From the NCBI GenBank assembly GCA_033220425.1, contig CM065653.1, positions 2,418,001 to 2,482,000 of the forward strand: a DNA stretch of 64,000 nt, written 5' to 3'. Below, one piece after another: positions 58,925-64,000 of the stretch (the stretch's first letter is position 1; each line of letters starts with the position of its first letter). Made by a program: the position numbers and the translations under genes. The notes below the pieces were generated by a model. The model saw only the letters and a list, made by a program, of their open reading frames with translations, searched no databases and was not told the DNA's origin. The DNA comes from Lepraria neglecta. Its lineage: Eukaryota; Ascomycota; Lecanoromycetes; Lecanorales; Stereocaulaceae.

Positions 58925-60204
58925 GACTTTGACGCCAGAGTCCCGATCCCCTTCAGTGTCTTCCCGTCGTCGTACCGGAGCGACGCTGCCGAAGAAATTA
59001 CTCAGGTGGAAGTAAAAGGAGAGGTAAACCAGCGCGTCGGACGGGAAGGTCACGAAGCTCGTTACTCTTCCTTCTCTGCATCTCTTCCAAATCGCAAGAA
59101 CCAGACTCAATACGAAAAGGAAGAGGTCAAGGTCTACGAAGACGATCGTGAACGCCGTCCGCGCCGCAAAGAAGACGTTACTGTTTACGAAGAGGAAGAT
59201 CGCCATCACCGAGACCATCACCACCACGAGCACCGCGACCACCACAATCGTACAGAAGTATCAGTAGAAAGAGAACGGTACGTTTTCTTGAAAACACGTT
59301 CGTATCTTTCATGGACGCACACTGATTGTCGTCTTCTAGCTACCGAGACACAGACCACCACACAGACCGCCACACCCACGTTGACATCGAGGCTCCCCAC
59401 CGCGAAGCAGAAATCGACATTACTGAGCGTGACTACCGCCGACGCGTCAATCCAACCTACGACGTCGAATTCGAACGCCGTAGCCACCATCACCACCCCA
59501 GAGAAGAACGAACCGAAGCCGAAGTTATCGTAGAGGAAGAACGTCGATCAAGAATGGGATACTACGACGACGAGGGTCATTACCACTCCTTCCGTCACGG
59601 CCTCGAGAAAGCCGCTGACCGTGTCTTCCACCCTTTCACGCCCCAGCATGAGCGCGAGGAGATAGTCATTGAGAAAGAAGATCGTGAGCGTGGCCCCTCT
59701 CGCGTCCGCGATGGTGTGCATGAGTCTGTCCGTTATGTTGAGCGTCGCGGCCATTCGCACAATACCATCACCATTCCTTGCCACCACATCCGCATTGGTG
59801 ACCTCTTGATTCTCCAAGGTCGTCCTTGCCAGGTTATTCGAATCACCACCTCCGCTCAGACCGGCCAGCATCGCTATCTCGGAGTGGATCTCTTCACCAA
59901 GCAACTTCATGAAGAGTCGAGCTTCGTTTCGAACCCCTCACCATCCGTCATTGTCCAGAACATGCTCGGCCCCGTCTTCAAGCAATACCGCGTTCTTGAC
60001 ATGCGCGAGGACGGTCGTGTTGTTGCGATGACCGAAACTGGCGATGTTAAGCAAGGTCTTCCGGTCATCGACCAGGGCGGCTTGTGGTCAAGACTGAACG
60101 ACTCTTTTGCCAATGGCCGTGGAAGCGTTCGTGTATTGGTCATCAATGATGGAGGTCGTGAGCTCGCAGTGGACTACAAGGTCATTCATGGCTCGAGATT
60201 GTAA
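58925..60204 (+). CDS. hex1: HEX-1 Woronin body major protein with N-terminal extension
   Basis: Exons 58925-59277 and 59340-60204, intron 59278-59339 (GTACGT...TTCTAG). From ATG 59554 (MGYYDDEGHYHSF) the chain is 216 aa, the classical HEX-1 start. The core has TIPCHHIRIGDLLILQGRPC, HRYLGVDLFTKQLHEESSF and GPVFKQYRVLDM, an eIF5A-like double beta-barrel that self-assembles, and it ends in the peroxisomal signal SRL. The protein crystallises in the peroxisome lumen to form Woronin bodies that plug septal pores. Upstream, the same frame is open from 58925 and encodes a charged His/Arg/Glu-rich region, yet contains no ATG, so an extended isoform would need a start from another exon. Similar alternatively spliced N-terminal extensions are known for hex1 genes elsewhere. 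eIF5A is excluded by the SRL end and lack of the hypusine loop. Confidence 0.93.
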
Positions 60205-60859
60205 AAAATTGAAATAGGTACAACACACTTTGGAAAATAGAAGGCTTTTGCTGATTCACAACAGTCATATGGAAGAATGGGAAGATAGGGTTTGACATGT
60301 GTGCAAGCAATCATCCTTCAAGCTTGCTCGCGACAACATCCAACGCTAGCTTTCGACAATAATGATGCATGATCTCGCGCGAGTGCACAATGGGGCCTTG
60401 ATACGGCAGTCGTCTTCACTTCACTAATTATCAATCACTTTGAGGTACAGATTGGAAATAAGCAGGAGCATTACATAGGTGTATTAGGTAGGAAAATGGA
60501 AGTTATTTACTTAGAAACCTTCCCATTGAGGCTCGAGTAGCCGCTTGTGTTTGGAGTTCTTGTTTGTTGACCGGGATGGTCCCGCGGTTCTTAACCTGGC
60601 AAGCTTCTCCTTCGCCCTGCACAATGCTTTTACCCAGTGCTTTCCAGTCTTTCGCATCATGGCTACGCGCAGAGGGAGACCCAAGAAACATGAGTTAAGA
60701 CCCAGCAAGGTCGCTTCGAATATTTTACGAACGCCAGAGCAAAGATGGACAGCCGTATGCGGGGTCTCGGTATACAGCTCCGGCTTTAAGATAGAGAGCC
60801 CCAAGAGCTTTCCCCTCTCAATTATGTTCTAGCATTCTCCGTACAGTGTTGGAGACAAC
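60205..60859. other. Intergenic between hex1 and oxygenase
   Basis: These 655 bp hold the hex1 3' flank and the promoter of the next gene. A 57-codon plus frame at about 60660 has an AT-hook-like RRGRPKK but no other support, so it is not called. Confidence 0.4.
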
Positions 60860-62034
60860 ATGGAAGTATCAGAAACAATACCCGCAATGCCCTCTACCCT
60901 CCCACCTTTCCCAAACGATGTCCCCACAGTACCCCTCCTCCACATCTCCCTCCAAAAACTCCTCTCAAATGACGTTGGCGAAAGCGAGCGCTTCTTCACA
61001 GCATGCAAGGAGCTAGGCTTCTTCTACCTCGACCTTCAAAACACACGAGGGTACCTCCATCCTGAACAACGCAGACGCGCTCTTCGATCTCGGACAACAA
61101 TTCTTTGATCTCGACTTAGAGGAGAAGAGAAGCTATGATTTTAGTGGGCAGAACTCATACTTCGGATACAAAGGCTACGGCACAGCCGTCATCGATAAAG
61201 CCGGCACGTTGGACAGGAATGAATTCTACAACGTCTGCCTCTCCTACCGCTCCCGCTCCCCTCCCACCTTCTCCTCATCCCACTCAACCCAACTCCCACC
61301 CCAACTGACACCTGCCCTCCTCTAGGTCTCCAAAGACGACATCCTCTCCCTCTCCCTCTCGGCCCCCCTCCCGGCCCCATCCCTCATCTCCCGCAACCAC
61401 CAAACCCTAAAATCCTACATGCAAACCTCCCACACCCTCACCTCCCTCCTCCTCACCCACCTCAACACACATCTCCACCTCCCTCCCCCAACCCTCTCAA
61501 ACCTCCACCGCCTATCCCACGCCTCAGGCGATCAAGTCCGCTTCGTGAAAGCGCCGCCGCAGCCAATCGATGATAGGAGAACGGCTGGGGGAACATACGG
61601 ATTTTGGGAGTGTGACTATACTGTTCAATCGGTTGGGAGGATTGCAGGTGCTGCTTCCGGGGGAGGGGACGGAGTGGTGTTATGTTAGGCCGTTGGCTGG
61701 GCACGCCATTGTCAATCTTGGGGATGCGATGGTGAAGTTTACGAATGGGCTGCTGAGGAGTAATATTCATCGGGTTGTTAGTCCACCGGGAGAGCAGGCG
61801 GGGGAGACCAGATATAGTCTTGTTTATTTTGCGAGGCCGGAGGATGATGTGGTGCTTAAGAGACTCGAAAGTCCGGTGATTCCGCCGTTGGCTGAGGGGG
61901 ACGAGGAAGAGGAGATTAATGCTAAAGATTGGATTATACGGAGGGCGTTGAAGAAGAGAGTTGGGAACTTTAAGGAGGAAGAATGGGAGAGGAATCAGTG
62001 GACTGAGAGGATTAGTGCTAGGAGTAGGATTTGA
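60860..62034 (+). pseudogene. 2-oxoglutarate/Fe(II) oxygenase (isopenicillin-N-synthase-like), frameshifted
   Basis: The start MEVSETIPAMPSTLPPF leads to VPLLHISLQKLL and CKELGFFYLDLQ, the DIOX_N domain. The chain continues as SILNNADALFDLGQQFFDLD, GYKGYGTAVIDKAGTLDRNE, then after an intron (about 61231-61325, weak donor GTCTGC, acceptor CTCTAG) VSKDDILSL..., SGDQVRFVKAPPQPIDDRRT, GEHTDFGSVTILFNRLGGLQ (iron ligands His and Asp), and NIHRVVSPPGEQAGETRYSL (distal His and the 2-oxoglutarate Arg). The frame must change by one base twice: near 61047 (GAGGG) and near 61590 (CTGGGGGAAC). Both are G runs, so either decay or base-calling error is possible. If intact, it would be a soluble oxidoreductase of unknown substrate. 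Confidence 0.7.
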
Positions 62035-62455
62035 GGGTATCCAGGTCAGGAATGATCGTAAAAATACGAGGTTGGGACGAAAGCTTGATGGGACGAATTG
62101 TACATATTGAAAAAGATCTTTAGACATTGACATAAAAGCTTTAAGTAGGTAGATTTTAAGTAGATGACAATGAACATGTGATGGTATGCCCAACTCGCCA
62201 TTCACACCGAATCGTCAGGTATATCAAGGCCTCCCAACCGAATAGCGCCAATCCTTTCAAGTACAGAATGTTACCATGCATGCATGCAACCTTTTTCGCG
62301 AAGGAACCGACCCCAGAGCGTGTCAGTCAGCGCTGAGCCTCATCACATCACCATCGTTCTTCGAATCGAACAGATACTCCGTTGGTACTCAATCGTGAAT
62401 GCGCCTTTCCGAGAGCGCCTATCCGTGTGCATCTATCCGTGGCCCACTCACTCGC

Positions 62456-63334
62456 TCATATCGTCATTGCGAACATCATCGCTGCGGCTAGGGGTATTGA
62501 GGCAAGCCAGGTTCTACTCGAGGAGAGTGAGTCGGCGCCTGAAGTCAGGCTGCTGGTTTGGAAAACATATTGGAAGCTGATGTCCGAGCTGTTGGAGCAG
62601 TTGTCTGGTGTGACTTCTGGCACATCTTCTGGTTCTGCGAAGGTGATATCCACACACTTGTAATCGTCCACAAATCAGCAAAATATTCCGAAAATACGTC
62701 ACACGTCCTGGAAAGGAGATTGCCAACTCACGTTGTAAAGCGCCGCGCCATGCTGCGCTGCCTCAATGATCTGAATGGTAGCATTTCTTCCAACCACCGC
62801 TGTATAGTTGGCCGGTAGCGGCACCTGCGGCATGCAAATGCTGCCTTTGTATGCGGTGTTGTTCGGGCCCATGATGCCAAAGACCGTCTGCATTGGCAGC
62901 GAGTAGTTATTGGGTACTGTTCCGTCGCCGAGGTTAATGTACATGAGCGCCATTGAGTGGCCTTGGAACCAGCCTGGTTGTACTCCGACGGCGCCGCCGC
63001 CGATAGGCCATTTGGTGCGGTTGCTTGACATGGGCATGCCGCCGCCTGGTAAACATGCTCGTTAGTGGTGATTTTTGAGAGAAAGGTGGGGTGAAAGCGT
63101 ACACGGATACATCCACTGCATGCCGTATGGATAAGTATTGTTGTCGCCGACACCGAGTCCATGAGTTCCGTCGGGGACGTATGTTCCATTGTCTCCACTG
63201 ATCGAACCATTCGTATGGAGGTTATCGCCTCGCCATCCTGGATATGTAATAACAGTGTGTGACGAAACGATGGTAGCGAAAAAGGAAAGACATGTCGTTG
63301 CGGTGAGAAGAGATCGTGGTAAGCCGAACATCAT
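62456..63334 (-). CDS. BIM1-like copper-binding, GPI-anchored cell-surface protein
   Basis: Three exons, 63334-63103, 63045-62732 and 62656-62456, give 248 aa. Introns 63102-63046 (GTACGC...TACCAG) and 62731-62657 (GTGAGT...TACAAG) keep phase. A signal peptide (about residues 1-25) should be cleaved before His26 (SS/HTVITYPGWRG), leaving an N-terminal His as the copper ligand, as in LPMO-like X325/BIM1 proteins. Further family marks are YGMQWMYPCGG, GAVGVQPGWFQGHSMALMYI, HGAALYN and CVDITFAEPEDVPEV. A Ser-rich linker and a hydrophobic end (SIPLAAAMMFAMTI) indicate a GPI anchor. Members bind copper and are implicated in copper acquisition or cell-wall function; no polysaccharide oxidation is known for them. 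It is convergent with the oxygenase; the 421-bp gap holds no gene. Confidence 0.88.
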
Positions 63335-64000
63335 GAAAGCGGTGTCGATGGAAACACAATAGTGAAATAGCCAGCAGCGCTCAACTGTCCTGTATCGAGT
63401 GACACCGCCTACAAACCTGACTGAAGGGATAGATTCTGAAACTTGTCAGGCGACAGTCAAGAAGTCTTGGAAGATGTAAGAATAGATGAGGAGGATGGCA
63501 GTGGAGTTATCTCGACCAACACTGAAGCCTGTAGCCGCGCCAGTATTAGACGGAGAGGCACACTGGGAGAACATTGGACGATACCGCCTGCACTTGCAGC
63601 GGCCCATGTTTTCTAGGGTAGAGCTGATTGGGGAGGGGACGGTTGGGCGGCTGCAGTCTTTATCAGCACCCGCATGAAGGGGGAATCATTGGAATCATGT
63701 TCAGCCTATCATCGCCAGGATGTGATTCCTTCTGCTGTGACTGCGAGGGGTGCCCGGCGGCAACCTTACTCTTATGGGCGATAGCCCCGGATTCATGCTT
63801 GCAATGCAACATCATGTTCTCAGAAGTTACGAGATACTGATCTTGCTTATGAAGGTGACGACGCTTAAGCTGACGTTCTACCGTTCATGGAAACCCTAAA
63901 GTTTCATCCTCACATCATCGCCTCGTCGGTGCGTATCTCACAAAACGATCAACCATTGTGCAATTCATGATAGACACTTTACACGCAAAGGGAAGTTTGA
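63335..64000. other. Promoter-side flank, window end
   Basis: The 5' flank of the BIM1-like gene. Short plus frames (63486-63677 and others) have no recognisable features. No RNA gene or repeat is seen before the window ends. Confidence 0.4.

Noticed and set aside
59760-60204. Translation factor eIF5A
   Set aside because: The fold is eIF5A-like, but the C-terminal SRL, the HEX-1-specific segments and lack of the hypusination loop identify HEX-1.
60545-60832. Small plus frame with AT-hook-like RRGRPKK
   Set aside because: Only one short motif, in the 3' flank of hex1; no other coding evidence.
1-64000. CRISPR arrays, rRNA genes, LTR retrotransposons or other virus-derived elements
   Set aside because: I found no regular repeat-spacer pattern, rRNA core sequence, or recognisable reverse transcriptase, integrase or capsid coding regions.

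Overview
This window is nuclear DNA of a filamentous ascomycete (Pezizomycotina). The clearest marker is a Woronin-body HEX-1 gene, which only this subphylum has. The genes also carry many short introns (about 49-70 nt) with GT(A/G)NG donors, CTRAY branch sites and YAG acceptors, and the protein families DUF7918, DUF8032 and DUF8035 that I know from Pezizomycotina. Composition and gene style suggest Leotiomycetes, but that is an impression, not a demonstration. Exon boundaries below were read by eye from splice motifs, reading phase and protein-family continuity.

Layout. About 1-6.4 kb is gene-poor and partly decayed: a double-stranded-RNA-binding-domain gene, an interrupted unrecognised coding relic, a fragment of an OTT_1508-like deaminase, and a patch of alternating TA-rich and GC-rich sequence with Pol III-like boxes. 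From 6.4 to 29.9 kb lie housekeeping genes: a Red1/ZFC3H1-type zinc-finger protein (-) divergent from class II myosin (+); a Cti6-like PHD protein (-); a conserved uncharacterised protein (+); an ALY/REF mRNA-export factor (+); and a STRAP-like WD40 protein (-). From 29.9 to 33.4 kb is sparse DNA with a decayed BTB-domain gene. From 33.4 to 46.7 kb come Doa1/PLAA (+), a DUF7918 protein (-), the SAGA subunit Spt8 (-) and a ZNFX1/Hrr1-like helicase (+). From 46.7 to 51.1 kb is a large intergenic stretch with a degenerate tandem repeat. The last part holds a DUF8032 protein (+), a DUF8035 protein (-), hex1 (+), a frameshifted 2-oxoglutarate oxygenase (+) and a BIM1-like copper-binding cell-surface protein (-).

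The genes form no operon-like pathway. Two functional themes recur. One is RNA handling and RNA-guided silencing: the dsRBD protein, Red1-like, ALY/REF, STRAP-like and the ZNFX1/Hrr1-like helicase. The other is chromatin regulation: the Cti6-like protein of the Rpd3L type and Spt8 of SAGA.

Most interesting observations: (1) two introns of the helicase gene are recognisably homologous to each other, the signature of introner-like elements; (2) about 570 nt of frame-open, completely ATG-free sequence precedes the canonical HEX-1 start; (3) a dsRBD gene lies near a deaminase-domain fossil; (4) a degenerate tandem repeat lies at about 47.1-47.8 kb. I recognised no LTR retrotransposon, Polinton, CRISPR array, rRNA or convincing tRNA.
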